Shown one piece after another: positions 51,173 through 62,270 of a DNA stretch of 64,000 nt. The stretch spans positions 1,922,001 to 1,986,000 of the forward strand of contig NZ_CP056122.1 of the NCBI RefSeq assembly GCF_018219455.1. The letters run 5' to 3'. Made by a program: the position numbers and the translations under genes. The number at the start of each line of letters is the position of its first letter. Position 1 is the first letter of the stretch. The DNA comes from Moritella sp. 5. Lineage in GTDB: Bacteria; Pseudomonadota; Gammaproteobacteria; Enterobacterales; Moritellaceae. The notes under the pieces are model-generated. The model saw only the letters and a list, made by a program, of their open reading frames with translations. It was not told the origin of the DNA and made no database searches.

Positions 51173-54100
51173 ATGAAGTATATATTCTGGATTGTATTGA
51201 TCTTATCTGTTTCAGGCTGTAATGAAGATTCCGAAACTCAACAAAGTATCCCTCAACTTATCCCTCAACTTATTCCTCTACCTATTCCGGAACCGCCAGA
51301 AAAAGAAGTTATGGCGGTCGAAAATGTTCGATTAATCGCGACTACTCAAACAAGTCTGACGCTAGGCTGGGATGATAGCCACAATGCTGATGGTTATATT
51401 ATTCGTCGAGATGGTAATAAAATCGCGACGGTTAGTCGTGGTTTATATCGCTTTGTTGATACGAACCTACAAGAAAATCATAGCTATGCATATACGGTGT
51501 TGGCTTTGGATAAGGAAGGCAGAGAATCAGAACCGCGTAATATCACTGCTTTAACAATGAAGAATGACAGCCCAGTAATCTCGCCTATTACAGATATTTT
51601 GTTGATAAACGATACCGCAACATTAGGTGCTCCTGTCGCTCAAATAAATGCAAGCGATGCCAATGGTGATACATTGCATTATCAAATTGCCAGTGAACAA
51701 GCATTGAATTATTTTGCGATTGATGAACATGGTTTATTAACAGTGTCTGCTTCGGTTAATGCATTGTCATCAAAAATTATGGATATTTCTGTACAGGTGA
51801 GTGACGGTTTAAGTTCGGTAACATTGCCGCTTCAAGTGGCATTTATACCGTATGCGGCAAAACTAGAAAACCAAGGGCTGTTACGCAAGTATTATCGAGA
51901 TAATAAAGTTAGAGGCTTACTTTCTGAGCTTAAAGCATTACCGACATTTCCTGATAAACCGACTTCTATTAATGTTGTAGACGACTTCGAATCACCAAGT
52001 AATATTGCAAACAAATACGGTCAGACTCTGGAAGGCTATATCGTCCCACCTGTCACAGGTGAATATAAATTTTGGATCGCTTCAGATGACCAATCTGAAC
52101 TGTTATTAAGCGATAGTGTGAGTACCAAAGGGCTAAGACGAATTGCTTATACAGAGCGGGCTACAAACAAACGTGAATGGGACCCTGTGCGTTATGGTAG
52201 CCAAGCCTCTGAAATCATTTACCTTGAAGTTGGCCAAGTATATGCAGTAAAGGCGTTAATGGCAGAATATTATGGCTCTGACTTATTAGCGGTCGCTTGG
52301 GAAGGGCCCGGTATTTCAAAGGGCGTTATTAGCAATGAATATCTACGTTTACCTATTGATACGATAAAACCTGCACCTGTATTTAACTTTAATTGGCTAA
52401 AAACGTCAGAAGATACGGTGATCTTACAATGGAATGCGACAACCGATAACGTTGATGTCGAACGTTACTTAATTAATACAAACAATAAGTTGCTAGCAAC
52501 GACCGGTAAGGACGAGTTATCGATTGCGTTAACGGGCTTGGAAAGTGCCGCTCGTTATGACTTCACTATTCGAGCACAGGATAAAGCCGGTAATAAGTCG
52601 CTGGAAAGTGATCCCTTGATGATCGTGATTGATGATTTTATAGCCCCTTCGGCGGTGACTAATATTAGGGTTAATGACAAGGGGACTAATTTTATTGATC
52701 TGGCCTGGGATGCTTCAACAGATGAAGATAAGCAGCAAATACTTTACCGTATTTATCAAGGCGGTGAATATGTTGCACAAACTTATGATACGAATTATAA
52801 ATTGAAGCAATTATTACCTGCTAAAAACTACGATATTACATTGGAAGCAATTGATATTGTTGGTAACAGTAGTGTTTTATCAAATGGACTATCGGTACAG
52901 ACTAACACCTTGGTTGCAGATACTCCTGTATTCGAATATCCGTATTATGAATTTGCGGTTCCTGCTAATCACTCTATAGATAATTCGTTTGCGACATTGA
53001 GTTTTATTGAACAGCAAGGGTTGGTGTTTAAGATAGCATCTGGTGATAATGCGGACTTGTTTGCTATCAATGAGCAAGGCCAGTTGAGCTTGAAACGTCA
53101 TATTATTGAGGGCGAATTACGTTCGTTCAATCTTGAGGTTACGATAAGTAAAGATAATAAAACAAGTTCTACACTAGTGAAAGTGAATGTTTTATCCAGT
53201 GATGTATTACTTTATCAAGGTGTGTCACAGGAAATATGGACTGGAATATCTGGTTCGAGTGTTGCTGTTATTAATACCTTAGCGCCGATTAACCAACAAA
53301 GTACATTAACAGACTTTAAATCACTCACCAATATGGGCTCTTCTTATGGCCAACGAGTATATGGTTATTTCACTGTCCCAGTGAGTGGGGATTACAGTTT
53401 TTGGCTAGCTTCTGATGATAATAGTGAATTACGTATTAGTGCTGATATGACGCGTGATAAAGCTGATTTAGTCGCGCATATTACTGGCTATACTCGTGAA
53501 GATCAGTGGAGTAATAGAAGCCAGGTTAAAACGAATATTAATTTAAATGCTGGCCAGTATTATTATATCGAAGTGCTTCATAAAGAAGGCGGTGGTGGTG
53601 ATCACATGTCAGTGGCATGGCAAGGGGCTGGTATTCCGAATCGTACCTTAATGACAGGAGAATTCTTGATACCTTATAGTCGTTTACATCCTTCTGCGGT
53701 AAAAGTTGATACTGCAATACAAACTGGTTTTGACAGTCAAGGAAGTCAACTTAAGCTTAAGATTAGTGTGGATGAAAGCGCTGAGGGTTACCCTATTTGG
53801 GTTTATTATGGTGAAATGGATGCAGGTAGTAATGCTGAAGGGTGGCAGTATCGCGTTAAGTTAAGGGATTTGTTAGCGGGTGAACATAGCATTACACTGT
53901 CACCAATTGATCCCGGCAAAACGTATTATATTCGGACTGAGACTGTTGGACCTACGGGCAGCCGTTGGAGCCCAAATGCGACGACTGTACGTACGGTTAT
54001 TATTGATCCAAATAAAACTGCTGGCGAATCATTACCGCAAAAGATTGATATCGACGTTAGTATTAATGATGTTGACTATGCATTAGAATTTACTAAGCAT

Positions 54101-55978
54101 TCGGTTCGTTCTCCTCATTTTCAATTACTTACCTTTGATTCTCGTCGAGTCAAAGAATATGAATCCGTATCACCAATGCCGGAAATTAGAACTTACCGTG
54201 GCATTGTAACGAACAATGCTGCGGTAACAGTTACTGGTGTGATCGATGCGTTAGGTACTATTCATATCTCGGCGTGGAAGGGTGATATGCTATTTTGGCA
54301 GAAAAATGTCGATGTTAGTGAATTTATAACCCCAACGGCGTTAGGTAATGATGAAACAGATACTCAAGAGTTAATTATTGATTTCGAGTTGCCTGCTATT
54401 GAGAATGGCCGTTTATATCAACCGCAACCTGGAAATGACTTCCATAATAGTTTATCGCGTGTTGCTTTTAAATTTGAAGAAAATCAATTTGATAAAGCAG
54501 CAGGGAATAACATTATCAACGGTGTTGCACAAATGGAAGGGCACATTAATGAACTCGACTATATGTGGGCACAAAAAACAGGCTTACGTTGGGATATCGG
54601 TAAAGCAGTTATCGAATTAAAGGGAGATATCGGTAAGGCTACGCAAACTCGTCCGAGTGCGCCTGATGCAACTAACTTCAGCATTGATTTTCAAGACCCG
54701 GTGAATGGCGGGCAGTGTTGGGGCGGTGGTTATTGGGTTGGCTGTACCGCAGGTTATACCATGAGCTGGGGCTTCACTCATGAAATAGGGCATAACTTAG
54801 GGTTAGGCCATGGCGAACAAACCGATAATAATAATCAAATCCAAGAGCCAAGAACGCATATGGGTAATATGCAAGCATGGAATACGACGCGTCGGATTCA
54901 AAAAGGCTCTCGTTTTAAACCCGCGAAGGCATTAACAGACCCGATGTTACCAGCCACATTCAAAGATTATTTAACTGTATATAAAAATGAATCTGGTTTG
55001 GTGGATCCACTGGCAAATGACTATGACGCAAATGGCGATCTATTAACCATTGAGAGTTTTGACGCGGCAACATTCGCTGGAGGCACTGTTATTGTTGATG
55101 GTGATTCATTACGCTATATACCACCTGCCGATTTTGTCGGGGTCGATCAATTCAGTTATGTTGCTACAGATGGTGAATATCAAACCCGTGGCCCAGTGAT
55201 GATTCAAGTTTTAGCCCCTGAGTTAACCGCGTATTGGGATATGGATAGCCTACGCGATAATAAAGTGACAGACCTGTCCGGTTTTAGTAATGACTTACAG
55301 GCCGAAACAGCAGGTGTTAAATTGACTGAAATGCAAACGGTGGGAATAACAGCTCAAGGTATTACTATTCCATTGTTAGCACCTAAGGAGATGACGAATG
55401 ATCCTTTAGGCGATCGTTTATTGGAGCATAAATTAGATCCGGGTCATAAAAGCTTTACTGCGGCTATGTGGTTTAAATATACGGTAACTGACGGTGATAA
55501 ACTACTTATTGGTAAATCGTCTAAGACCCCAAATAATATGAATTATGGTGGTTGGGAGATCCGCGCTAGTGGACATGATTTAGAAATTCAAGTTAATTTC
55601 CGCGACCGTTTTATGTATCCGAACAATGTGACGATAGTTCAGCCGGATGCAATTGTTGATGGCAGTTGGCACCATGTAGCCGTTGTCATCGATCGGGAAA
55701 ATAAGCAATTACTGGGTTATATTGATGGTGCACCGTTTGATCTACAAGGTGATTTACCGATGGGAAATAGCCCGATCACTGCCGCGATGAATACTTCAGG
55801 TTACGGTGGTGGTTCGCCATTTAAAGTGGGCGGGCATACACGTGTTACCTGTGAAGATGGTGCGACCTCGGCAGACCCTAAAATTTGTGTATCCGCATTG
55901 GAACAAGCATATGATAGTGTCAAAATTTATCATAAAGCCTTGTCAGCACAGGACGTTAGATCTTTGTTCACGGAATAA
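51173..55978 (+). CDS. Giant multidomain surface lipoprotein with a zinc metalloprotease domain
   Basis: The protein has 1,601 residues. MKYIFWIVLILSVSGCNED is a lipoprotein signal. The domain order, by pattern, is a Pro-rich linker (about 25-42), fibronectin III (45-130), cadherin-like (135-225), PA14 (about 235-395), two fibronectin III (400-580), cadherin-like (590-675), PA14 (685-830) and a fibronectin-like part (840-950). A zinc protease part follows, with FTHEIGHNLGLGHGEQ (about residue 1200) giving all three His of HExxHxxGxxH. A cadherin-like part (1285-1360) and a LamG/concanavalin domain (1365-1598) end the protein. The protease site resembles M66 StcE/TagA mucinases. Targets may be glycoproteins or polysaccharide-bound proteins. 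The substrate is inferred only. Confidence 0.85.
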   Translation: MKYIFWIVLILSVSGCNEDSETQQSIPQLIPQLIPLPIPEPPEKEVMAVENVRLIATTQTSLTLGWDDSHNADGYIIRRDGNKIATVSRGLYRFVDTNLQENHSYAYTVLALDKEGRESEPRNITALTMKNDSPVISPITDILLINDTATLGAPVAQINASDANGDTLHYQIASEQALNYFAIDEHGLLTVSASVNALSSKIMDISVQVSDGLSSVTLPLQVAFIPYAAKLENQGLLRKYYRDNKVRGLLSELKALPTFPDKPTSINVVDDFESPSNIANKYGQTLEGYIVPPVTGEYKFWIASDDQSELLLSDSVSTKGLRRIAYTERATNKREWDPVRYGSQASEIIYLEVGQVYAVKALMAEYYGSDLLAVAWEGPGISKGVISNEYLRLPIDTIKPAPVFNFNWLKTSEDTVILQWNATTDNVDVERYLINTNNKLLATTGKDELSIALTGLESAARYDFTIRAQDKAGNKSLESDPLMIVIDDFIAPSAVTNIRVNDKGTNFIDLAWDASTDEDKQQILYRIYQGGEYVAQTYDTNYKLKQLLPAKNYDITLEAIDIVGNSSVLSNGLSVQTNTLVADTPVFEYPYYEFAVPANHSIDNSFATLSFIEQQGLVFKIASGDNADLFAINEQGQLSLKRHIIEGELRSFNLEVTISKDNKTSSTLVKVNVLSSDVLLYQGVSQEIWTGISGSSVAVINTLAPINQQSTLTDFKSLTNMGSSYGQRVYGYFTVPVSGDYSFWLASDDNSELRISADMTRDKADLVAHITGYTREDQWSNRSQVKTNINLNAGQYYYIEVLHKEGGGGDHMSVAWQGAGIPNRTLMTGEFLIPYSRLHPSAVKVDTAIQTGFDSQGSQLKLKISVDESAEGYPIWVYYGEMDAGSNAEGWQYRVKLRDLLAGEHSITLSPIDPGKTYYIRTETVGPTGSRWSPNATTVRTVIIDPNKTAGESLPQKIDIDVSINDVDYALEFTKHSVRSPHFQLLTFDSRRVKEYESVSPMPEIRTYRGIVTNNAAVTVTGVIDALGTIHISAWKGDMLFWQKNVDVSEFITPTALGNDETDTQELIIDFELPAIENGRLYQPQPGNDFHNSLSRVAFKFEENQFDKAAGNNIINGVAQMEGHINELDYMWAQKTGLRWDIGKAVIELKGDIGKATQTRPSAPDATNFSIDFQDPVNGGQCWGGGYWVGCTAGYTMSWGFTHEIGHNLGLGHGEQTDNNNQIQEPRTHMGNMQAWNTTRRIQKGSRFKPAKALTDPMLPATFKDYLTVYKNESGLVDPLANDYDANGDLLTIESFDAATFAGGTVIVDGDSLRYIPPADFVGVDQFSYVATDGEYQTRGPVMIQVLAPELTAYWDMDSLRDNKVTDLSGFSNDLQAETAGVKLTEMQTVGITAQGITIPLLAPKEMTNDPLGDRLLEHKLDPGHKSFTAAMWFKYTVTDGDKLLIGKSSKTPNNMNYGGWEIRASGHDLEIQVNFRDRFMYPNNVTIVQPDAIVDGSWHHVAVVIDRENKQLLGYIDGAPFDLQGDLPMGNSPITAAMNTSGYGGGSPFKVGGHTRVTCEDGATSADPKICVSALEQAYDSVKIYHKALSAQDVRSLFTE

Positions 55979-55995
55979 ATAACCACGCTAGCTAA

Positions 55996-56024
55996 GCACC
56001 ATCAAAGATAGAAGTTGATGGTGC
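55996..56024 (+). terminator. Terminator of the surface protease gene
   Basis: GCACCATCAA (55996-56005) pairs with TTGATGGTGC (56015-56024). No long T-run follows. Confidence 0.7.
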
Positions 56025-56125
56025 GTCTATTCACAAATCATAAAACATACATTTCCTATTTTTCCTTATTTGCTTTATATCTAGTTGAGAGATAAATTGT
56101 ATGATAGAAATAAAGGAAGAAAGAG

Positions 56126-56548
56126 ATGGATGGAATCAGTATTTTATACCCGTTACTTGCGCATGTGCTTTTAGTGATATCTCTGTATATTTTGTTGGTA
56201 ATACGCAAATCAAAAGCAATAAAAGCAAAGGCTGTCGATTTTAATAAAACGGCGTTGAATAACAAGGCATGGCCAGAAGATGTTGTTCAAGTATCCAATA
56301 ACTTAGATAATCAGTTTGAATCACCTTTGGTGTTCTATGGCTTGTGCATTATCACTGTGTTGGTTGGGGCGGTGAATAGTTTTGCTATTGGACTGTCAGT
56401 TATTTATGTGGTGTTTAGGTATATTCATGCTTATGTGCATGTGGGGACTAACTATGTACCGCATAGATTACGTGCGTTTGCACTGTCTTTGTTTGTGCTG
56501 CTATTACTGTTAATTCAAACGTCAGTACATATCACTATGGCTGCATAG
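56126..56548 (+). CDS. MAPEG-family membrane protein
   Basis: The protein has 140 residues and four membrane helices. The family block NNLDNQFESPLVFYGLCI (about residues 57-74) is clear, and the third helix region reads FRYIHAYVHVGTNYVPHRLR. MAPEG proteins include glutathione and eicosanoid enzymes, but most bacterial members are unstudied. AAGGAAGAAAGAG precedes the ATG. It is a single gene that ends at a strong terminator. Confidence 0.9.
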   Translation: MDGISILYPLLAHVLLVISLYILLVIRKSKAIKAKAVDFNKTALNNKAWPEDVVQVSNNLDNQFESPLVFYGLCIITVLVGAVNSFAIGLSVIYVVFRYIHAYVHVGTNYVPHRLRAFALSLFVLLLLLIQTSVHITMAA

Positions 56549-56585
56549 CGATAAAGCTTTATACATAGGTGTTATTATTAATGAT

Positions 56586-56620
56586 AAAAAAATAGCCGCA
56601 ATTGATGCGGCTATTTTGTT
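56586..56620. terminator. Bidirectional terminator
   Basis: AATAGCCGCA (56591-56600) pairs with TGCGGCTATT (56606-56615), with A-run before and T-run after. It serves the MAPEG gene. Confidence 0.85.
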
Positions 56621-56671
56621 TGTATTATACAGTGCTTAGACGACCTTAATTAGGAGTCTTAATCACCTTGA

Positions 56672-57964
56672 TTATGCTGGTGTTGCATCATCAGCTGAGA
56701 TATTACCTGCTTGTTTACGTTTTAATAGCAGTAAACAAATCGCGGTGAACATACCAAATGCTGATACGCTTAGACCAATACCAAAGATCATTTGATACGC
56801 TTCAATTGCAGGATAAGTATCGATGATCCAACCGTTTAGTGCGTAAGCCCAGAATACTGATGCGTATGCAGCGAATGAACCAACACTCATCGCAGCACCA
56901 CTGAATTCTTTTGGAACACCTGCTTCAGCAATCGGCGCTAAGATAATGCCTTTTGCTAGGAAGATACTAAACGAGAAGCACATTAGTAGAACCATGTTCA
57001 TTACTAACATTTCAGCTGATTTTGGTAGTAAAATTGTAATACCTAAACAGATAACGGTAAGAGCCAGTGCACACAACATCATTTTAATCGATGATTTGAA
57101 CACAAAGTCAGCAATCGAGCCAGCAACAAGACCCGCAACAACACCCATAGCACCCGTATTAATGATACCGAAGATAGCCGCTTCTGCAGTTGTTAAACCA
57201 AACACAGCTTGTAAGTATGGCACTGTGTAGATAAGCGTAATGTAAGTCCAGTAAACTGTTAGAGATGTTAGTGCAGCTAGCCATACTGTCGGCATTTTTA
57301 ATACATAGAATAAACCTTGTAATGCTGCTTTGTTTTTACTTTCGCCTGCTTTAACTTCTAATTGATTGTCTGGTACAAATTTCCATACACAGAAGATCAT
57401 TGGCAGGATAAGTAAGGTATAAAATACGATAGCACCTTGGAAAATCAAGATTGAACCACTCACTAGCGCCATGATACCAACGATAATTGCGTTCATGCTC
57501 ATTTCTGTTGCACGACGGATTGACTCTAATAAACCAAAAGCCATACCTTTGTTGTCATCGCCTGACATTAAGTTAACGCCATTCACAACCGCAGGCCAGA
57601 AGATCGCGTCAATCAGACCCCAAAGTCCGGCAATGATGATTAAGAAGGTAAATTCAGGTTGAAAGATGATGATAGCCATCATACTCAAGAATCGTATGAA
57701 CATACTGGTCATCAAAATCGAGCGTACAGAGAAACGGTTATTTACCCAACCAGCAGGAATGTAGAAGAACATTGCAGAACCGATTAAGGTAAACAACACA
57801 CCCATCTGTGTATTATCGATGTTTAAAACTTCAAGTAGTAAGTTATAAAACGTACCTTTAAATGCTTCGAAAGCAGAGTAAATGATTTGTCCTGATAGCA
57901 CGACAGACAAGAAACCGTAAAAACGGGTTTTTGAATCGAAGCCAATTTTTCCTAATAAACTCAT
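56672..57964 (-). CDS. MFS transporter
   Basis: The protein has 430 residues with twelve predicted helices. The region after helix 2 (GWVNNRFSVRSILMTSMF) matches the MFS loop 2-3 pattern in part. The long loop in the middle (about residues 200-220) is rich in Lys and Glu. It overlaps the GDPD gene by one base, so it probably imports or exports a compound linked to glycerophosphodiester breakdown. The substrate is an inference from this pairing. Confidence 0.87.
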   Translation of the reverse strand: MSLLGKIGFDSKTRFYGFLSVVLSGQIIYSAFEAFKGTFYNLLLEVLNIDNTQMGVLFTLIGSAMFFYIPAGWVNNRFSVRSILMTSMFIRFLSMMAIIIFQPEFTFLIIIAGLWGLIDAIFWPAVVNGVNLMSGDDNKGMAFGLLESIRRATEMSMNAIIVGIMALVSGSILIFQGAIVFYTLLILPMIFCVWKFVPDNQLEVKAGESKNKAALQGLFYVLKMPTVWLAALTSLTVYWTYITLIYTVPYLQAVFGLTTAEAAIFGIINTGAMGVVAGLVAGSIADFVFKSSIKMMLCALALTVICLGITILLPKSAEMLVMNMVLLMCFSFSIFLAKGIILAPIAEAGVPKEFSGAAMSVGSFAAYASVFWAYALNGWIIDTYPAIEAYQMIFGIGLSVSAFGMFTAICLLLLKRKQAGNISADDATPA

Positions 57965-58713
57965 TATTTATTACCTAACACTTTGTATTTTGATGGGAAT
58001 TTATGGGCGACATCGGTACAAATACCGTCGACACCCCAGTTGAATAATTGATTAGCGCGCGCAAGATCGTTTACAGTCCACACGTTTACTTTAAAACCAG
58101 CGGCTTTAAATTTGTGAACCATTTCTTGCGTTAAGCCTTTGTCTTCTGGATGGATGTAATCTGCGTTACACCAATCTAAAATTGAGTTCCAATCGTCCCA
58201 CAAGGTGTGGCTTTCGAATAAACAAGCAACTTGGGTTTCTGGGCTTCGACGTTTAAATTCGGTTAGCGCAAGGTGGTTGAAGCTTGATACGATTAATTCG
58301 CGCTCAGGGTTTAGCTCTTTCAAACCAATAATTAAATTATCAATCAGGGTATAGCTAAGCTCTGCACTTGCTGCGCATGATTTAATTTCGATATTCATGT
58401 TGAGCTCAAGCTCATTTGCTAATGAAATTAACTCTTGGAGCGTCGGTAGTTTTTCACCAATGAATTCATCTGCAAACCAGCTGCCAGCATCGATATTCGC
58501 GATATCGTCATGACTGATTTTGCATAATTGACCACTCTTGTCAGTACAACGATCTAAAGTATCGTCATGTGAAACAATAATCGTACCGTCTTTTAAAATA
58601 TCAACGTCACATTCGAACCATTGAATATTATTCTTTTTACATAAAGAAAATGCGGCTAATGTATTTTCTGGTGCCAGCGATGACATTCCACGATGAGCAA
58701 TCAATCTTTTCAT
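57964..58713 (-). CDS. ugpQ: Glycerophosphodiester phosphodiesterase
   Basis: The protein has 249 residues without a signal peptide, like cytoplasmic UgpQ. The family blocks are LIAHRGMSSLAPENTLAAF (residues 4-22), ECDVDILKDGTIIVSHDDTL (about 34-53) with the catalytic His, and MNIEIKSC with the metal Glu and Lys (about 105-112). It cuts glycerophosphodiesters into glycerol-3-phosphate and an alcohol. It is the first gene of a pair with an MFS transporter. The gene symbol is by family likeness. Confidence 0.92.
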   Translation of the reverse strand: MKRLIAHRGMSSLAPENTLAAFSLCKKNNIQWFECDVDILKDGTIIVSHDDTLDRCTDKSGQLCKISHDDIANIDAGSWFADEFIGEKLPTLQELISLANELELNMNIEIKSCAASAELSYTLIDNLIIGLKELNPERELIVSSFNHLALTEFKRRSPETQVACLFESHTLWDDWNSILDWCNADYIHPEDKGLTQEMVHKFKAAGFKVNVWTVNDLARANQLFNWGVDGICTDVAHKFPSKYKVLGNK

Positions 58714-59072
58714 TGTTAACCTTCTTGCAACTAAAATAGTGACGGGATAATAGGGGAGATTATATAAACGAAATGTGACATAGATACAATTATCACTATT
58801 CGAAAGTTAAAATGTTCAAATAAAGTTTTTATTTGTTTGAAAAATCATCAATCGAAATGTTTTTTAACTAGTGTAAATACTTAAAAAATAGTTTGGTTTC
58901 AATCGAAGGTTACATTCGAAGGTGTAAATGAATGTATTTGTAAGAGTGGTTAATTTGACGTTAAAAGTTGTGAGGTTAACTGTTTTGTTATTATTATGCT
59001 TTCGATTAGGTGCTAGTGACTTATAAAATCCTTATTATTCCTTAGTTATTTACATAAATGTTATCAATAATA
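58714..59072. other. Intergenic region with direct repeats TCGAAGGT
   Basis: TCGAAGGT occurs at 58903-58910 and 58916-58923, 13 nt apart, and related TCGAAAGT is at 58800-58807. These may be operator half-sites for the GDPD-MFS pair. No ORF is seen. The left part should hold the GDPD promoter. Confidence 0.35.
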
Positions 59073-59092
59073 GGGTTACTGTAAGGTAACCC
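59073..59092 (-). terminator. Hairpin at the end of the glucosylglycerate operon
   Basis: GGGTTAC (59073-59079) and GTAACCC (59086-59092) pair around a 6-nt loop. On the minus strand TATTATTG follows, a weak T-rich tail. Confidence 0.6.
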
Positions 59093-59113
59093 AAGCGTTA
59101 AATTATGTTCATT

Positions 59114-60964
59114 TTATCGGTTACTCAACCATAATGTCTGGTAGGGCTCGAGTGTTAATATTTGGCAAATATTATCGATAGTCTCACCGGTAATTAAATC
59201 ATACCAAAAATCGCTGCTGATTAAGTTCACATTGGCTAGCGGTAATGTAAGTTGCGTATTCGAAATATTACTGATGCAAAATATGCTTTGGCTACGGTCT
59301 ATGCTTTGTCGCCAAAAGCCAAAAATTTGATCGCCTAACTGTAAGGTGAATTGAGTGGCATTTGGGTGAAATGCGGGTTGCGCAGTTCTTAATGTGATCA
59401 GGTGATTAATATCATGTAATGAACGAGCATGTTGGCTTTCGGGATCATCAAGCTGTTCCGTGAGTGAATCAAGTGCCCAGCGATGTCGGTTGATAGAACG
59501 ATTATTACTGGTGTGTTCGAGCTTTTTATAATCATTACTCGTGCCTAGTAAACTGTGAATGTAGATCCCCGGGATACCTTCCAGTGCGAACATGATCGTA
59601 TGAGCACAGATGAAACGCGTATGCCCCCATTCGTCTTTACCTGCTGTTGTTCCTTTTAATGCATCGTATAAGGTGATATTTAACTCATAAGGCTTACGCA
59701 CTTCTTCGGACTTCGAATTCGCGGTATTTTTAGTATCTGTTGTCACTGTTCGCCAAGATATTTTTCCACCAAATTCTTGCATCGTAGTGACTAACTGATT
59801 TATCTCTTGATCTGACAATAAACCTTCTGTTGGTCGTAAGCCGATACCATCGTGCGATGCGATAAAGTTAAAATAAGCAGTGCCATTTTGTGCTGGTGGC
59901 ATGCTCATCATCCATTGTTTTAAGTATTGGCAATTACCGGTGATCAAGGTATTAACCAATAAGGGTGGTAGGGCGAAATTGTAAATACAATGTGCTTCGT
60001 TGCCATTACCAAAATAGGTGAGGTTTTCTTTGTTGGGTATATTGGTTTCAGTAATTATCACCGCGTCTGGACGTGCATATTCGATTAAGGTTCGGAGTAA
60101 ACGCACAATTTCGTGAGTTTCTGGCAAGTTAATGCAAGGGGTGCCTGCTTTCTTCCACAAGAAGGCGATCGCATCGAGGCGGAATATCTTCACGCCATTA
60201 TCTAAGTATTGACGGATAATGGACACGAAATTGATGAGCACCTTGGGGTTGGTAAAATCCAGATCAACTTGGTCATGGCTAAAAGTACACCATACTTGCT
60301 GTTCGCCAGAGGCGGTTTGTATGCTTTTGAATAAGGGCGATGTACGTGGCCTCACGACGGCTTCTATATCGTGACGGTCGGTACTGCTATCGCCATTAGT
60401 CGAGAGTGTCGGGTTTGAAAGCGAATAGGTTGAGTCTGTATAAAAATAATCATAGCCAGTACCTTCGCCACGGATGAAATTGTCAAACCATTTACTGCGG
60501 CTAGAGCAGTGATTGATGACTAAGTCAGACATAAGGTGATGGCTTTGTGCTATCTGTTTTATATCATCCCAATCACCTAGTGCATCGTTTACACTGGCAT
60601 AGTCAATAACCGAGAAACCATCGTCACTGCTATACGGAAAAAATGGCAGAATATGTACACTGTTAATGGTATCTGGGCAGTAACTTTGTAGAAAATGATG
60701 CAATGTCTGCAGGGGGTTTTCATCCTGATTGAGGATACTGTCACCGTAAGTTATTAAGATGGTATCTTTTTCAGACCAATGATTGATTTGTGGTGTTGGC
60801 GTATGAAACTGGTCGGTTAGCCGCATTGTGCTGATCAATTCTGCAGCCAGCACTTCGATTGATACGGATAAATTAATATCCGCATAAATTGTACTGATCT
60901 GTTGTTCTACTCGCTGTTGTAGTTGTAGCTGTAAGTCGCCGTTTGGATTTAACATTGTCACCAT
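59114..60964 (-). CDS. GH13 sucrose phosphorylase-family enzyme, likely glucosylglycerate phosphorylase
   Basis: The protein has 616 residues. The alpha-amylase-fold marks are [19 protein letters not shown] (about residues 103-121), [11 protein letters not shown] (about 150), the nucleophile in [16 protein letters not shown] (D about 240) and the acid/base in [15 protein letters not shown] (E about 285). [14 protein letters not shown] closes the site. The nucleophile block and length fit GH13 subfamily 18 phosphorylases. Next to a GpgS-type synthase the natural substrate is most likely glucosylglycerate, split by phosphate to glucose-1-phosphate and glycerate. A start at 60955 (M4) is equally possible. 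Confidence 0.85.
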   Translation of the reverse strand: MVTMLNPNGDLQLQLQQRVEQQISTIYADINLSVSIEVLAAELISTMRLTDQFHTPTPQINHWSEKDTILITYGDSILNQDENPLQTLHHFLQSYCPDTINSVHILPFFPYSSDDGFSVIDYASVNDALGDWDDIKQIAQSHHLMSDLVINHCSSRSKWFDNFIRGEGTGYDYFYTDSTYSLSNPTLSTNGDSSTDRHDIEAVVRPRTSPLFKSIQTASGEQQVWCTFSHDQVDLDFTNPKVLINFVSIIRQYLDNGVKIFRLDAIAFLWKKAGTPCINLPETHEIVRLLRTLIEYARPDAVIITETNIPNKENLTYFGNGNEAHCIYNFALPPLLVNTLITGNCQYLKQWMMSMPPAQNGTAYFNFIASHDGIGLRPTEGLLSDQEINQLVTTMQEFGGKISWRTVTTDTKNTANSKSEEVRKPYELNITLYDALKGTTAGKDEWGHTRFICAHTIMFALEGIPGIYIHSLLGTSNDYKKLEHTSNNRSINRHRWALDSLTEQLDDPESQHARSLHDINHLITLRTAQPAFHPNATQFTLQLGDQIFGFWRQSIDRSQSIFCISNISNTQLTLPLANVNLISSDFWYDLITGETIDNICQILTLEPYQTLWLSNR

Positions 60965-60993
60965 CCATGTTCTAATTTTGATACAACCTATAG

Positions 60994-62217
60994 TTAAGAG
61001 ATGAACTCTGCTCTATCTAATTCAACGGCTTCCTTGAGGCGTTCTAATACGTCAGGCATTGCCGATATTACGCGGTTCCAGCTAGGCATAAATGGTTTTT
61101 CCATTGGATTTTCGAGGAAGTTTTGCCCTGCGGTCATGATGTTCTGCGCAAACATTTCAACCGCTTCTTCTTCTGAGTGAATATCGAGAGTTAAGCCATT
61201 CATCACCGCGTCGTTATAATAAGTTTCAACAAAATCTAAGGCGATACGGTAATAAGTTGCTTTGATAGTGCGGAAATTTTCATTGGTGAAGGTATGACCT
61301 TGGGTCGCTAACTTACGGAAGAATGCCTTGGTAATATCAATCGACATTTTTGACAAACCACCATCTTTATTATCCAATGATAGATCTTGATGTTTGTGAT
61401 CGTATACATCAGCAATATCAGCTTGGCATAATCGATTATGAGAATAATTACGGTGCATTTCGGACAATACCCCGATCTCTAATCCCCAGTCACTTGGGAT
61501 GCGAATATCGTTAAGTACGTCTTTACGGAATGAAAACTCACCAGCGAGCGGATAACGGAAACTATCCATGTATTCAAGGTAATCGTTATGGCCGACAACG
61601 CGTTTAAGCGAGCGTAATAATGGCGTAATGAGTAATCGAGAGACACGCCCGTTAATTTTACCGTCTGCAACACGAGCGTAAAAACCTTTACAGAATTCAT
61701 AGTTAAATTGCGGGTTAGCAACGGGATAAATCAAGCGTGCTAGCAGTGATCTGTCGTAGGTTAGAATATCGCAATCATGTAACGCCACTGATTCTGATTT
61801 TCCCGATGCAAGTGTGTAACCCATGCAGTACCAGACGTTACGGCCTTTGCCTAATTCTTTGGGCGCTAAGCCAAGTGCTGCGAGTTCAGCATCAAGTGCT
61901 TGCAGGCGAGGACCATCATTCCATAAAATACGGTGATGCTGTGGTAATGCGCCGAAGAATTTTAATGCGTGTTTATATTGTTCTTCATTCGCGCGGTCTA
62001 AACCGATCACAATTTCGTTTAAATACGGCACATCTTGTAAATGATTAATAATATTAGGCAGTGCTTTCCCTTCCAACTCTGAGAATAGTGATGGGAGAAT
62101 TAACGACATAGGACGCAGTTTTGAAAATTCAGTGAGTTCTGCTTCCATTGCTTCTAATGGACGCTGGTTTAGGTTATGCAGTGTTGTAATTACACCATTT
62201 TGATAAAAATCAGCCAT
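60994..62217 (-). CDS. Glucosyl-3-phosphoglycerate synthase-like (GT81)
   Basis: The protein has 407 residues. The GT-A fold begins [20 protein letters not shown], and [13 protein letters not shown] (about residues 122-134) and the metal motif [12 protein letters not shown] (about 144-155) follow. [16 protein letters not shown] (about 244-259) is the GpgS signature region, and the later DHKHQDLS holds a further metal His. It joins a glucosyl group from NDP-glucose to 3-phosphoglycerate. It is the second gene of the operon, between the fused kinase/phosphatase and the phosphorylase. Use of mannose instead of glucose cannot be excluded. Confidence 0.83.
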   Translation of the reverse strand: MADFYQNGVITTLHNLNQRPLEAMEAELTEFSKLRPMSLILPSLFSELEGKALPNIINHLQDVPYLNEIVIGLDRANEEQYKHALKFFGALPQHHRILWNDGPRLQALDAELAALGLAPKELGKGRNVWYCMGYTLASGKSESVALHDCDILTYDRSLLARLIYPVANPQFNYEFCKGFYARVADGKINGRVSRLLITPLLRSLKRVVGHNDYLEYMDSFRYPLAGEFSFRKDVLNDIRIPSDWGLEIGVLSEMHRNYSHNRLCQADIADVYDHKHQDLSLDNKDGGLSKMSIDITKAFFRKLATQGHTFTNENFRTIKATYYRIALDFVETYYNDAVMNGLTLDIHSEEEAVEMFAQNIMTAGQNFLENPMEKPFMPSWNRVISAMPDVLERLKEAVELDRAEFIS

Positions 62218-62270
62218 GATAAACCTTCCTTAAATATTTGAATCGAAGTATTGAATTGATGTTTCAAAAT

